Below, one piece after another: positions 25,126 to 34,953 of a stretch of DNA of 64,000 nt. Location of the stretch: the NCBI RefSeq assembly GCF_008370345.1, contig NZ_VTUU01000001.1:1-64000 (forward strand), written 5' to 3'. Under the pieces are notes generated by a model. The model had not been told where the DNA came from and searched no databases. It saw nothing but the letters and a program-made list of their open reading frames with translations. Position numbers and translations under genes: made by a program. This DNA comes from Marinobacter salinexigens. GTDB lineage: Bacteria > Pseudomonadota > Gammaproteobacteria > Pseudomonadales > Oleiphilaceae. Each line of letters starts with the position of its first letter. Positions within the stretch are counted from its first letter, which is position 1.

Positions 25126-26817
25126 TTACCCAAGCCTCGCCTGAGGGTTGGCCTGCTTGAGAACCGCCTCTGCCATCTGGTTCAGGATAGTCATCTCATC
25201 CTGAATACCCTCGTCACCGGACAGCTCCCGCTGCTCCTCAAGAATATCCGCAAGAATCTCCGGCGTTGTCAGCGGGTTTGCCAGCACTACCCGGAACACA
25301 ATACACGGGAAGCGGAAGTAATGAGCCGGTTCCAGTCGGGTTCGGGACACAAAAGCCTTGCCGCGTTCACGCTGGGTCTTCTGAATGAACTTGGTGATCC
25401 GGTTCAGGCAGGTGTTGAGTTTTTCGGCCTGTAGAGGATTCGCCATAGCCAGGGCTTGTTGCACCACCTCAGGGCAATACCGGTAGGTCAGGATGTTCAG
25501 CTCGGGTTTGGTAACCAGCTCGAAATCCGCGGCGGCGTCAATCATATCGGCGAAGGTTCGGGCCTTTTCGATACCCTGATCAATCAGAATCTCATAGCCT
25601 TCCCGGGCAAGGATTTTCAGACCAGAATGAATCAGCATCGACATGCCGGGCCGGGAGCCTTCCAGAGTGGTGGTGCCGAGATCTCGTGAACCCTTACGGA
25701 TAATGTACTGGGCATGGTGCTCAACTGCACTGGCCAGACTCGGGTCCTTGAACACGACCAGCCCAACGCCCATCGGTACGTAAAGCTGTTTGTGAGCATC
25801 GAAGGTTACCGAATCGGCTTTCTCGATGCCGCGCAGCAACTGTTTATAGGTTCGCGAGAACAGAGTGGGACCACCCCAGGCCGCATCCACGTGGAAATGG
25901 GCCCCGAACTCCTGGGCGATGTCGGCCATTGCATCCAGAGGATCCACGTTGCCGGTTTCTGTGGTGCCGGCCACGCCGCAAATGGCCATAACCTTGATTT
26001 TCTGCCGTTGTAATTCCAGGCATTTGTCCCGCAGGGCATCTACCTGGATACGATTGTCATCGTCGGTATCGACCGGAACCAGCGCTTCCCTTCCCAGGCC
26101 GAGAACATCAGCGGCTTTGCGCAACGAGTAATGGCCTCGACGGGATACAACGATGGCGGCACCTTCGTAGCCATAGTATCTCAGGGCTCTGAACAGACCT
26201 TCCTCGTGGAGTCCCCGGAAGCTGCCTTCGGCCGGGAACGCACGGTTTCTGGCAACCCAGAGGGCTGTGAGGTTGGCAACTGTGCCTCCGGAGCACATGG
26301 CGCCGAGGGCATAGCGGGGATCGTGCATCCATTTCCGGTAAAACGCCCCGTCTTCCTCGTAGACCAACCGGTGAATCATCCCGAGGACCTGACGTTCCAT
26401 GGGCGTGAAAGCCTTGGAAGTTTCGGTCTTAACCAGGTTCTGGTTCAGGGCAATCATGATTTTTGACAGCGGCAGCATGAAGTAAGGCAGGGCCGATGTC
26501 ATGTGGCCAATGAAGGCCGGCGACGCAGTGTGAACGGAGTTGGCCACCAGCTTGTCCAACAGGAACTGGGCCTGTTCGGATACGAATACAGGCTTTTCCG
26601 GGATGCTGTAATCGGAAAAGTCTTTTACGAGATCTGCGAGATCTTTTTCGATCGCAACGATGTGTTCCTGCAGGAACCCGGCCATGTTGCGGGAAATGTC
26701 CTGGTCGATGCGGCTCAGCGTAGACTCCGGTGCCTCGGGCACGGTGAATACGCGATACATTGCCTCGACGGAGGCCTGGGCGGCTTTTTTCTTTCCGGTC
26801 ATAGATACCACACGCAT
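25126..26817 (-). CDS. panP: PLP-dependent decarboxylase, PanP-type aspartate 1-decarboxylase
   Basis: The 563-aa group II PLP decarboxylase has GTVANLTALWVARN (cofactor phosphate site), HVDAAWGGP with the PLP Asp, and the lysine in TFDAHKQLYVPMGVG. The N-terminal ASVEAMYRVFTVPEAPES is the hallmark I know from the PanP subfamily, which makes beta-alanine for coenzyme A in bacteria such as Vibrio. Glutamate decarboxylase is the main alternative, but the N-terminus argues against it. The start may be ATG 26817 or ATG 26802; neither has a strong ribosome site. It is a single gene. coaD and coaBC of the same pathway lie elsewhere in the window. Confidence 0.82.
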   Translation of the reverse strand: MRVVSMTGKKKAAQASVEAMYRVFTVPEAPESTLSRIDQDISRNMAGFLQEHIVAIEKDLADLVKDFSDYSIPEKPVFVSEQAQFLLDKLVANSVHTASPAFIGHMTSALPYFMLPLSKIMIALNQNLVKTETSKAFTPMERQVLGMIHRLVYEEDGAFYRKWMHDPRYALGAMCSGGTVANLTALWVARNRAFPAEGSFRGLHEEGLFRALRYYGYEGAAIVVSRRGHYSLRKAADVLGLGREALVPVDTDDDNRIQVDALRDKCLELQRQKIKVMAICGVAGTTETGNVDPLDAMADIAQEFGAHFHVDAAWGGPTLFSRTYKQLLRGIEKADSVTFDAHKQLYVPMGVGLVVFKDPSLASAVEHHAQYIIRKGSRDLGTTTLEGSRPGMSMLIHSGLKILAREGYEILIDQGIEKARTFADMIDAAADFELVTKPELNILTYRYCPEVVQQALAMANPLQAEKLNTCLNRITKFIQKTQRERGKAFVSRTRLEPAHYFRFPCIVFRVVLANPLTTPEILADILEEQRELSGDEGIQDEMTILNQMAEAVLKQANPQARLG

Positions 26818-27014
26818 TGAGCGGTTATCGGCTGGGCAGTGTCCGGAAGCCCAACAGATAGAGCCGGTATTGTCACCCGGCAGCGGTTAGTGGCCACCTG
26901 CTGTTAGCAGGCTACTGGTGTCCCTGAGGGGCCGTAGTATAAGGCGTGGTGAGACGTTACGCCAGAAGGCCCCATTCTGGCCTCCTTAAGCCCCCGTTCT
27001 GGCATTCTGTATGC

Positions 27015-27359
27015 TCAGAGAATTTCCCGGTGTATGTCCAGTATGGCAGCATCCACGCGTTCTTCGATAGCTTTCTCAATCTGGTCCAGGCGCTGAGTGA
27101 TCAGCTGGGATGAGGTACCAAGGGCGGCGATTGTCCAGGTAGCGCAGTCCAGGGCATCGTGATCGGCTGTTTCCGATACGGCCAGATCTGGTTCTTTGCC
27201 CCACACGGCGCGGAGGGTGGTGAAGACTTTGCGTTTGGCTTTGAGATCGTCACAACCGTAGAGCTGGAAGTGCAGGGTGAGCAGGCCTACGTGGGGGGTG
27301 ATGACGGTGGGTTGGTTGGCATTGCCTTCCTTGAGGAGTTTTCTCAGTGCTTCAGACAT
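27015..27359 (-). CDS. DUF503 family protein
   Basis: From ATG 27359 the protein is 114 aa. Residues 22-95 match the DUF503 (YlxP-like) pattern: HVGLLTLHFQLYGCDDLKAK followed by RKVFTTL, then DLAVSETADHDALDCATW and TIAALGTSSQLITQRL. The family is small, cytoplasmic and of unknown role; in Firmicutes it sits in the nusA-infB-rbfA region, while here it stands alone. About 20 extra residues precede the domain. The longer open frame (to 27482) runs through a palindromic repeat and was rejected. Its leader contains that 113-bp inverted repeat, which may affect expression. Confidence 0.75.
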   Translation of the reverse strand: MSEALRKLLKEGNANQPTVITPHVGLLTLHFQLYGCDDLKAKRKVFTTLRAVWGKEPDLAVSETADHDALDCATWTIAALGTSSQLITQRLDQIEKAIEERVDAAILDIHREIL

Positions 27360-27375
27360 GGCTGGTTCCGTGCTG

Positions 27376-27488
27376 GAGCCGGTGGGATTCCGTCTTCCAA
27401 AAAACGCTCCTTCGGCCCATCCGTGGGGCGCTTGGGCTGCGCCATCCATGGCTCCGCACATTTTTGGAAGACAGAATCCCACCGGCTC
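27376..27488. repeat. 113-bp palindromic element (28-nt inverted arms)
   Basis: The left arm (27376-27403) and right arm (27461-27488) are 28 nt long and pair with one mismatch: GAGCCGGTGGGATTC, C or T, then GTCTTCCAAAAA. The 57-nt centre holds GCGCTTGGGCT and CCATCCATGGCT, a core that recurs near 37097. It lies between the 3' end of the acyl-CoA dehydrogenase gene and the start of the DUF503 gene. No transposase or direct flanking repeat was noticed. It looks like a non-coding dispersed repeat of MITE or REP type. Confidence 0.7.
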
Positions 27489-27563
27489 TTTAAATTCTCA
27501 GTGGCTTCCCACGCGCATGTACCGGCCTTGTGTTTGCCAAAGCCGGTTCTGGTTGCGCGAATC

Positions 27564-29264
27564 TCAGCCTACTACAGGCGTCGCCCGTTTGATAATGGCT
27601 GCTGCGTTGGTGCCTGTCGGGAGGTTTCCGTAGTTCATGCCGCCGTTGGATTCCAGGCGGGATGCACAGAAGGCGTCTGCGACGGCTTTGTCTGAGTGGC
27701 GTAGCAACAGTGAGCCTTGCAGGGCCAATGCCATGCGGTCCACCAGGTTGCGGGCCTGGTACTGGAAATCGCTGACGTTGCTGAAGTCGTTCTGGAGTTT
27801 GCCCAGGAACTGATCGAAGCGGTTGTCGGTTCCTTTCGCTTCAGCGACTTCTTTGAAGAAAGCGTCGAGGGTGTCCGGTTCTTTTTGTAGTGCACGCAGG
27901 GTGTCGAGGCACTGGACGTTGCCGCTGCCTTCCCAGATGGCGTTCACCGGGGATTCGCGGAACAGTCGTGGCATGATGCAGTCTTCCATAACACCGCTTC
28001 CGCCGATGCATTCCATGGCTTCATAGGCGTGGTTGGGGGTGCGCTTGCAGATCCAGTATTTGCCGACCGGCGTGGCCAGGCGGGCCAGCAGGCGTTCGTG
28101 TTCCTGATCCTGGTTGTCCTGAGCCCGGGCAATTCGCATGGTATAGGCGAGGGCGGCTTCGCTTTCCAGTGCAAGGTCGGCAAGTACGTTCTGCATCAGG
28201 GGCTGGTCGATCAGTCGGTTGCCGAAGGCGCTGCGATGGCGGCAGTGGTGGCTGGCCTGGGCAATCGCCTGTCGCATGCCGGCGGAGCTGCCGATCATGC
28301 AGTCGAACCGTGTCATTGAGACCATTTCAATGATGGTGGGCACGCCGCGGCCTTCTTCGCCGATCATCCAGGCCATAGCGCCGCGCAGTTCAGCTTCGCT
28401 GGAGGCGTTGGCAACATTACCCATCTTGTTTTTCAGGCGCTGGATCTGCCACGGGTTTTTGGTTCCGTCCGGGCGCCAGCGCGGCATCAGGAAGCAGGAC
28501 AGACCACCTTTGGCCTGGGCCAGTACCAGGAAGGCATCGCACATTGGCGCGGAGACGAACCATTTGTGGCCGACCAGTTCGTAAGCCTGGCCTGGGCCTT
28601 CGGCGCCAATCGCATAGGCTCGGGTGCTGTTCGCCCTGACATCGCTGCCCCCCTGTTTTTCGGTCATCGCCATGCCGATGGTGACGGAGTTTTTCTGGCC
28701 GTCAGGAAGGTTGCGGGGGTCGTAGCTGTTGGCCAGAATTCGCTGTTCCCAGTCTTTAGCCAGCTCTGGCTGCTTGCGAATGGAGGGAATGGCAGCGAAG
28801 GTCATGGTGACCGGGCAACAATGTGCAGCCTCAACCTGTGAGTGCATGTAATACTTGGCGGCCCGGGTGACATGGGCGCCCTTTCCGGGGTTACTCCAGG
28901 GGCTGCTGTGCAGGCCATTTTCCAGGGCGATGCGCATCAGATCGTGGTAGGCCGGGTGGAAGTCCACTTCGTCAATGCGATGGCCGAAACGGTCATGGGT
29001 GTTGAACACTGGTTTGTTCGCATTGGCACGGAAGCCCAGTTCGATGGTTTCGGCCGCGCCTGCCAGGGCCCCGAAGTGGTGTAGCTCGGCTGCGGCCGTT
29101 CCGGCGCCCTCTCTCTGTGCCGCTTCACGCAAGGCAACGTCCTGTTCAAACAGGTTGTAGTCTTCCAGTGCCGGTGGCTGGTTGATCACTTCGTGGGTGT
29201 TCGACAGGTAGCGATCATCGGCGGATTGAACCGGAGTCTCAGGGTGGTGCTGCCGTGCGTTCAT
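27564..29264 (-). CDS. acyl-CoA dehydrogenase, AidB-like
   Basis: This 566-aa FAD protein belongs to the AidB branch: the N-terminal NTHEVINQPPALEDYNLFEQD-type stretch (22-42) is characteristic, followed by AMTEKQGGSDVRAN (substrate/FAD loop), GHKWFVSAPMCD, MPRLFRESPVNAIWEGSGN and the C-terminal extension that AidB has beyond ordinary acyl-CoA dehydrogenases. Members are annotated as isovaleryl-CoA-like dehydrogenases or alkylation-response proteins; the physiological substrate is not settled. AGGAGA precedes the start. It follows its TetR gene by 2 nt, so it is probably repressed by that regulator. Confidence 0.88.
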   Translation of the reverse strand: MNARQHHPETPVQSADDRYLSNTHEVINQPPALEDYNLFEQDVALREAAQREGAGTAAAELHHFGALAGAAETIELGFRANANKPVFNTHDRFGHRIDEVDFHPAYHDLMRIALENGLHSSPWSNPGKGAHVTRAAKYYMHSQVEAAHCCPVTMTFAAIPSIRKQPELAKDWEQRILANSYDPRNLPDGQKNSVTIGMAMTEKQGGSDVRANSTRAYAIGAEGPGQAYELVGHKWFVSAPMCDAFLVLAQAKGGLSCFLMPRWRPDGTKNPWQIQRLKNKMGNVANASSEAELRGAMAWMIGEEGRGVPTIIEMVSMTRFDCMIGSSAGMRQAIAQASHHCRHRSAFGNRLIDQPLMQNVLADLALESEAALAYTMRIARAQDNQDQEHERLLARLATPVGKYWICKRTPNHAYEAMECIGGSGVMEDCIMPRLFRESPVNAIWEGSGNVQCLDTLRALQKEPDTLDAFFKEVAEAKGTDNRFDQFLGKLQNDFSNVSDFQYQARNLVDRMALALQGSLLLRHSDKAVADAFCASRLESNGGMNYGNLPTGTNAAAIIKRATPVVG

Positions 29265-29266
29265 GG

Positions 29267-29887
29267 CTATCTCCTGGTGCCGGTCAACCCCTGCATGCAG
29301 AATCGGATGATGGCGTCGACCAGCGGGTCATTTTTGTTGGTTGTCTGGTTGGTATGTGTCGGTGACAGAGGTCCCACCAGGCTTTCAGCTATCGCGCCAA
29401 CCAGGCAGGTGCTGCTCTGGCGTGCGTTTTGCTCCGGAATGCATCCTTCCTCGATGCCATGGCGAATCGTCTTTTCAAACAGGTCAGCGTAGGCCTTTCG
29501 GTACGCCAGCCTTTCTTCTTCCACTTTCGGGTCCACCGGCTCGGCGAGCAGCGACCACGCCATGACCGGTCCTCGCAGGGCTCGTTCTGAGAACTGGCGA
29601 AGAGCGGCTTCCAGGCGCTCTGCAGCGTTACCTGGCGTGTTCAGGGCTTCGGTGACCTTGGTGATCTCTTTTTCGGTGGCTAGCCGGAAGACTTCAGCAA
29701 ACAGGTCTTCTCTGGATTCGAAGTGCCGGTAGATGGTGCCTGTGGCAACTTCGGCCAGTCCCGCAATGCGGGTAATCCGTGCGCTGCGGAAGCCGCCTTC
29801 GGTGACGCACTCGTAGGTGCAATCAATAATCCGTTGGCGCGCTTCGGCTTTCCGTTTGCGCATTTTCTCTGTTTCGCGATAGGCCAT
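29267..29887 (-). CDS. TetR family regulator of the acyl-CoA dehydrogenase gene
   Basis: The 206-aa protein has a TetR N-terminal helix-turn-helix (residues about 14-60): RQRIIDCTYECVTEGGF, ITRIAGLAEVATGTIYRHF. A helical ligand domain follows. The gene lies 2 nt upstream of the dehydrogenase on the same strand. A perfect palindrome 17 nt upstream of its start is the likely operator, which implies autorepression together with the downstream gene. The effector may be an acyl-CoA, but this is inference from context only. Confidence 0.9.
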   Translation of the reverse strand: MAYRETEKMRKRKAEARQRIIDCTYECVTEGGFRSARITRIAGLAEVATGTIYRHFESREDLFAEVFRLATEKEITKVTEALNTPGNAAERLEAALRQFSERALRGPVMAWSLLAEPVDPKVEEERLAYRKAYADLFEKTIRHGIEEGCIPEQNARQSSTCLVGAIAESLVGPLSPTHTNQTTNKNDPLVDAIIRFCMQGLTGTRR

Positions 29888-29904
29888 GCTTGTCCCTTAT
29901 AAAC

Positions 29905-29922
29905 AGTGAATCATCATTCACT
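29905..29922. promoter_or_regulatory. palindromic TetR-type operator
   Basis: AGTGAAT (29905-29911) and ATTCACT (29916-29922) form a perfect inverted repeat with a 4-nt CATC spacer. It sits 17 nt upstream of the TetR start codon, where binding would block the promoter or early transcription. The 18-bp size fits a TetR dimer. Confidence 0.6.
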
Positions 29923-30027
29923 TTTTGTGTCAATTCGAGGCTATTGGTGAGAGCTTCTATATTTTTCTTAAAAATCATACGCCTATTTTGCGTTACAAAA
30001 ACTTACAAAAAAGTCGTTGCGGGGAAA

Positions 30028-30063
30028 TGGCGTCACTTTAAAAACCGGATTATAAAGACGCCA
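30028..30063. repeat. hairpin-forming inverted repeat in the TetR/sutA gap
   Basis: TGGCGTC(AC)TTTA (30028-30040) can pair with TAAAGACGCCA (30053-30063) with a 2-nt bulge. The surrounding 29923-30159 stretch is AT-rich and otherwise shows no feature I can support. The hairpin lies about 100 nt before the sutA-like start, so it could be in its leader. Confidence 0.3.
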
Positions 30064-30159
30064 AGACGATGCCGCAGGTGGATCTTCGTCGAGACAGGGT
30101 GTGGTTGCCTGTTATTGGAGCGCACTCGTATTTCTGTTTTCGTTGATGGAGATAAAACC

Positions 30160-30375
30160 ATGAGTGAGTTCGACGAAAGCAACGTGGAGCCGTCCGGAAA
30201 CTGGGACGGCGACGATAACCATTCCGTAGCGGGTCGGGCTCGTGTTCGGGCGCAATTGCAGGCCGACATTGATGCCTTTCTTAACCGGGGCGGGAAAATT
30301 GAAGAAGTGGATACGGCGTTCCGCGCTGATGCACCTCGCAAGGTGGACGTGGGTTTCAATAACCGCTCCCTCTGA
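30160..30375 (+). CDS. sutA: SutA-like transcriptional regulator
   Basis: The 71-aa protein has an acidic, probably disordered N-terminus (DESNVEPSGNWDGDDNH) followed by a helix (ARVRAQLQADIDAFLNRGG) and the tail ADAPRKVDVGFNNRSL. This resembles Pseudomonas SutA, which binds RNA polymerase and supports expression in slow-growing cells; the FLxRGGxI and PRK elements are the shared features. It is shorter than the Pseudomonas protein (about 105 aa). GGAG precedes ATG 30160. It is a single gene before the lipase foldase. The assignment rests on remembered motif resemblance, so it is moderate. Confidence 0.6.
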   Translation: MSEFDESNVEPSGNWDGDDNHSVAGRARVRAQLQADIDAFLNRGGKIEEVDTAFRADAPRKVDVGFNNRSL

Positions 30376-30480
30376 ATGTTGTCATCAGGCCAGGGTCGGG
30401 ATGTCCTGGTCTGTTTTTGATCTCGTTCTCGGTAGTGCCCGCTACTGTGGACTATTCTGCTGCGACAGGCCAGGGATCCG

Positions 30481-31584
30481 ATGTGTGATCCGGCGTCAGA
30501 TACACCAATTTCCGGGTGGCTCGTGAGCAGAATTATTCGGTTCAGATTGTTGGCGACTCTGTCAGCGATCATAGCATCTATTGTTATAGCAACTATTGTA
30601 ATCTCCGGGGCGTATTCGGGCTTTACTCCGGAGCGCTCAGCCGCGCCTGATATTTCAGGAGATGATCGGGGCGGCAACGTGGCGATAGTAGATCGCGAAG
30701 TACAGGGTCAGCCGCCAGCCATGCCGTCCCTTCTGGTTGGCCAGCCGCTGGTAAGCAGTCTGCCAGACGAACCGCCTGCCTCTTTATCCGGTACGTCTGT
30801 ACCCTCTGGTTGGGCGCGTGTGGATGCGTCCGGATCGTTGATCCCCACCCCCGCTTTGCGTCAATTGTTCGAGTATTATCTTTCGGCCCTGGGTGAGGAG
30901 TCGATGCCCCAGCTGGTTGCCAGGATTCAGCAGGCCCTTGCCCGTTTGCAGGAGCCTGCCCGTTCGGAGGCTCTGGATACTCTGGGAGCCTATCTGGATT
31001 ATAAGCTGGCGGTAGCCGAACTGGAGGCCAGCTACGGTGATCTTGCTCCATCTGATTCTGCTACCTCGATGCAGCTCATGCAGGAGGTACACGCACTTCG
31101 TCGGACCTGGATGGATGGCGCAACCGTCGAAGCTTTTTTCTTCAACGATGAGGCCGTTGACCGGTTTCAGGTCGCCCAGCAACAGATCGCCCGGGATAAC
31201 TCCTTGACGGATAGCCAGCGAGCAGAGGCTCTGGCCAGGGCGGAGCAGGCATTGCCTGATCCCATCAGGACAGCGCGCAGGGAAAGTCGGCGGTTCGAGC
31301 AATATGAGCAGGTTCAACAGTCCCTCGCGAACGACCCCGAGGCATTGTCGGCGTGGCGTACCGAAACCTTTGGTACGGAGGCTGCGGCACGGTTGGCAGA
31401 GCTTGAGCAGTCTCAGAAAGACTGGGACCGGCGCTGGCAGACCTACTCAGAGGCCCGGGAAGCGTTGCTGGACTCATCCGGACTGGCGGCCCCGGAACTT
31501 GAACGGGCTGTGGAGCGCCTCCGGAGTGATTACTTCAGTGAGTCTGAACTTGTTCGTGCAGAAGCTCTCGATTCCATTCGGTAA
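30481..31584 (+). CDS. lifO: lipase-specific foldase (lipase chaperone)
   Basis: The 367-aa protein is an inner-membrane-anchored periplasmic chaperone that folds secreted triacylglycerol lipases. A hydrophobic anchor at about 23-47 is followed by a Pro/Ser-rich linker (50-105) and a helical lipase-binding domain. The family signature is present as RQLFEYYLSALGE (consensus RxxFDYxLSA). Start ATG 30481 has AGGGA upstream; GTG 30523 is an alternative closer to the anchor. Foldase genes normally follow their lipase gene directly; here the upstream neighbour is the sutA-like gene, and no lipase is found in the window. Confidence 0.87.
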   Translation: MCDPASDTPISGWLVSRIIRFRLLATLSAIIASIVIATIVISGAYSGFTPERSAAPDISGDDRGGNVAIVDREVQGQPPAMPSLLVGQPLVSSLPDEPPASLSGTSVPSGWARVDASGSLIPTPALRQLFEYYLSALGEESMPQLVARIQQALARLQEPARSEALDTLGAYLDYKLAVAELEASYGDLAPSDSATSMQLMQEVHALRRTWMDGATVEAFFFNDEAVDRFQVAQQQIARDNSLTDSQRAEALARAEQALPDPIRTARRESRRFEQYEQVQQSLANDPEALSAWRTETFGTEAAARLAELEQSQKDWDRRWQTYSEAREALLDSSGLAAPELERAVERLRSDYFSESELVRAEALDSIR

Positions 31585-31652
31585 CCTGATTGTCACAAAT
31601 CATCCTTAGCCTTGTGCAGGAGTCTGCACCCGTCGGCCCGGGCCGTGTATGA

Positions 31653-32753
<1,101 letters not shown>

Positions 32754-32800
32754 CAACCCCTGGGCGGCATCTGACGCCCGCTAGACTGGACTGAGGAATC

Positions 32801-34939
32801 ATGACGACGGAATCGGTGAAGAATCTGAATGCAGAGGATAGCCAGACTGTTCCTGCCCCGGTAGATCTGCCTGCAGGGGAGGAGATTAATCTGGATGCCA
32901 GCGAAAACTACTTCAACCGGGAGTTGAGCCAGCTTCAGTTCAACTACCGGGTGCTGAAGCAGGCGCTGGATACCACGCATCCACTCATCAACCGTCTGAT
33001 TTTCTGCTGTATTTTCAGCAGCAACATGGATGAGTTCTTTGAGATCCGGGTGGCGGGTCTGCGCCAGCAGATGAAGTATGGCAGGGAAGCGGTCGGTGTT
33101 GACGGCATGATGCCGGATGAGGTGCTGGCGGAAATCAGCCGGGTGGCACATGACTACATCCGTGAACAATACGACATCCTGAACAATGTCCTTATCCCGG
33201 AGATGGAGAGGGAGAACATTCACTTTGTTCGTCGTCGGGAGTGGACCCCCGCGCAGGCTGAGTGGGTTCGTAACTATTTCGAGGATGAAATTCTGCCGGT
33301 TGTCAGCCCCATCGGTCTGGATCCGTCACACCCGTTCCCGCGGCTGGTGAATAAAAGCCTCAACTTCATCGTTGAGCTTGATGGTAAAGATGCGTTCGGC
33401 CGGGAAACCGGCATGGCTATTGTGCCAGCACCACGGTCGTTACCGCGCCTGGTGCGGCTGCCGGATGAGGTCTGCGATGGCGGCGATAATCTGGTCTTCC
33501 TGTCGTCAATGATTCACGCCCATGCCGATGAGCTGTTCCCAGGCATGGAGGTCAAAGGTTGTTACCAGTTCCGCCTGACCCGTAACGCTGACCTGGAGCT
33601 GGAGGACGATCTGGAAGATCTGGCATCAGCCCTGCGTGGCGAGCTGTTGAGCCGGCGCTTTGGTGATGGTGTGCGGCTGGAAGTGGCGGATAACTGCCCG
33701 GAGGAGCTGGTGCAGTTCCTGCTGGCGGAGTTCGGGCTGACTGAAAGGGATCTCTATCAGGTGCATGGCCCGGTAAACCTGACGCGCCTGATGGCCGTTA
33801 GCGGCCTGGTGGACCGGCCAGACCTGACCTATTCCGGTTTTTCACCGTCGATTCCGAAACAGATTCGCAGTAAAGACTCGATGTTTGACGCTATCCGCAA
33901 ACAGCCGATTCTGTTACTGCACCCTTATGAAAACTTCAGCCCGGTGGTGGATCTGCTACGCCAGGCAGCGAAAGATCCGCAGGTGCTGGCGATTCGCCAG
34001 ACACTTTACCGTACCGGGGTTGATTCAGAAATTGTGGAAGCTCTGGCCGACGCAGCGCGTCGCGGTAAGGAAGTGACGGCAGTCATTGAGCTGCGGGCGC
34101 GGTTCAGCGAAGCCGAAAACCTGGAGCTGGCAAGCCGCCTGCAGGAAGCGGGGGTGATCGTGGTATACGGCGTGGTGGGTTACAAAACCCACGCCAAGAT
34201 GATCCTGATTGTACGCAGGGAAGAGGGCAAACTGCGTCGTTACGTGCATCTGGGTACCGGTAACTATCACGCTGGCAACGCCCGTCTGTATACCGATTAC
34301 AGTTTCATGACCTGCGATGAGTCCATAGGTGATGACGTCAACAAGCTGTTCCAGCAGCTGACGGGAATGGGAAAGGCTCTGAAGATCAAGAAATTGTTCC
34401 ATGCGCCGTTTACTTTGCACAGCCGAATTCTCAGTCTTATTGAGCGGGAAGCGGCGTTAGGTGAGGAGGGGCGAATCATCTTCAAGTTCAACGCTCTGAC
34501 GGAACCCAAGCTGATCAAGGCGCTTTACAGTGCGTCCCAGGCCGGCGTGAAGATCGATCTGATTATCCGTGGCATCTGTTGCCTGCGGCCGGGCGTGCCC
34601 GGGCTCTCTGAGAATATTCAGGTCCGATCCATCATTGGCCGTTTCCTGGAGCATACCCGGGTATACTATTTCGGAAATAATGGCCGTCCGGATGTTTACT
34701 GCTCCAGTGCAGATGGTATGGAGCGAAATCTGATGAACCGGGTGGAAACGGCATTCCCGCTTGACGATGCTTCACTGGCGGCTCGCGTACGCGAGGATCT
34801 GGACACTTATCTTGCAGACAATTGCCAGTCGTGGCTGCTTCAGTCGGACGGTAGCTATGTCCAGAGCCAGCCAGCGGAGGATGAAGAACGGTTGGCATCG
34901 CAACTGGTCTTGCTGGACCGGTTGACCGGAAAACCCTGA
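32801..34939 (+). CDS. ppk1: polyphosphate kinase 1
   Basis: This 712-aa enzyme makes polyphosphate from ATP, reversibly. The N-terminal domain opens with YFNRELSQLQFNYRVL. The catalytic HxK motif with the phospho-histidine is GYKTHAKMILIVRRE, and GTGNYHAGNARLYTD is the nearby conserved loop. A second HKD-like site appears as VYYFGNNGRPDVYCSSADG. Length and motifs are those of a complete PPK1. GAGGAA precedes ATG 32801. The gene follows hemB and precedes the ydgA-like gene by 14 nt. Together with phoBR and PiT it gives the region a phosphate theme; no Pho box was seen directly upstream. Confidence 0.96.
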   Translation: MTTESVKNLNAEDSQTVPAPVDLPAGEEINLDASENYFNRELSQLQFNYRVLKQALDTTHPLINRLIFCCIFSSNMDEFFEIRVAGLRQQMKYGREAVGVDGMMPDEVLAEISRVAHDYIREQYDILNNVLIPEMERENIHFVRRREWTPAQAEWVRNYFEDEILPVVSPIGLDPSHPFPRLVNKSLNFIVELDGKDAFGRETGMAIVPAPRSLPRLVRLPDEVCDGGDNLVFLSSMIHAHADELFPGMEVKGCYQFRLTRNADLELEDDLEDLASALRGELLSRRFGDGVRLEVADNCPEELVQFLLAEFGLTERDLYQVHGPVNLTRLMAVSGLVDRPDLTYSGFSPSIPKQIRSKDSMFDAIRKQPILLLHPYENFSPVVDLLRQAAKDPQVLAIRQTLYRTGVDSEIVEALADAARRGKEVTAVIELRARFSEAENLELASRLQEAGVIVVYGVVGYKTHAKMILIVRREEGKLRRYVHLGTGNYHAGNARLYTDYSFMTCDESIGDDVNKLFQQLTGMGKALKIKKLFHAPFTLHSRILSLIEREAALGEEGRIIFKFNALTEPKLIKALYSASQAGVKIDLIIRGICCLRPGVPGLSENIQVRSIIGRFLEHTRVYYFGNNGRPDVYCSSADGMERNLMNRVETAFPLDDASLAARVREDLDTYLADNCQSWLLQSDGSYVQSQPAEDEERLASQLVLLDRLTGKP

Positions 34940-34953
34940 GACGGAGAAAGTTC

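Noticed and set aside
26818..27014. Terminator after the DUF503 gene (CCAGAA and TTCTGG arms near 26962-26980)
   Set aside because: The stem is short, alternative pairings compete, and there is no T tract on the minus strand.
27360..27482. Longer N-terminus for the DUF503 protein
   Set aside because: The extension is translated from the inside of the palindromic repeat and has no homology support.
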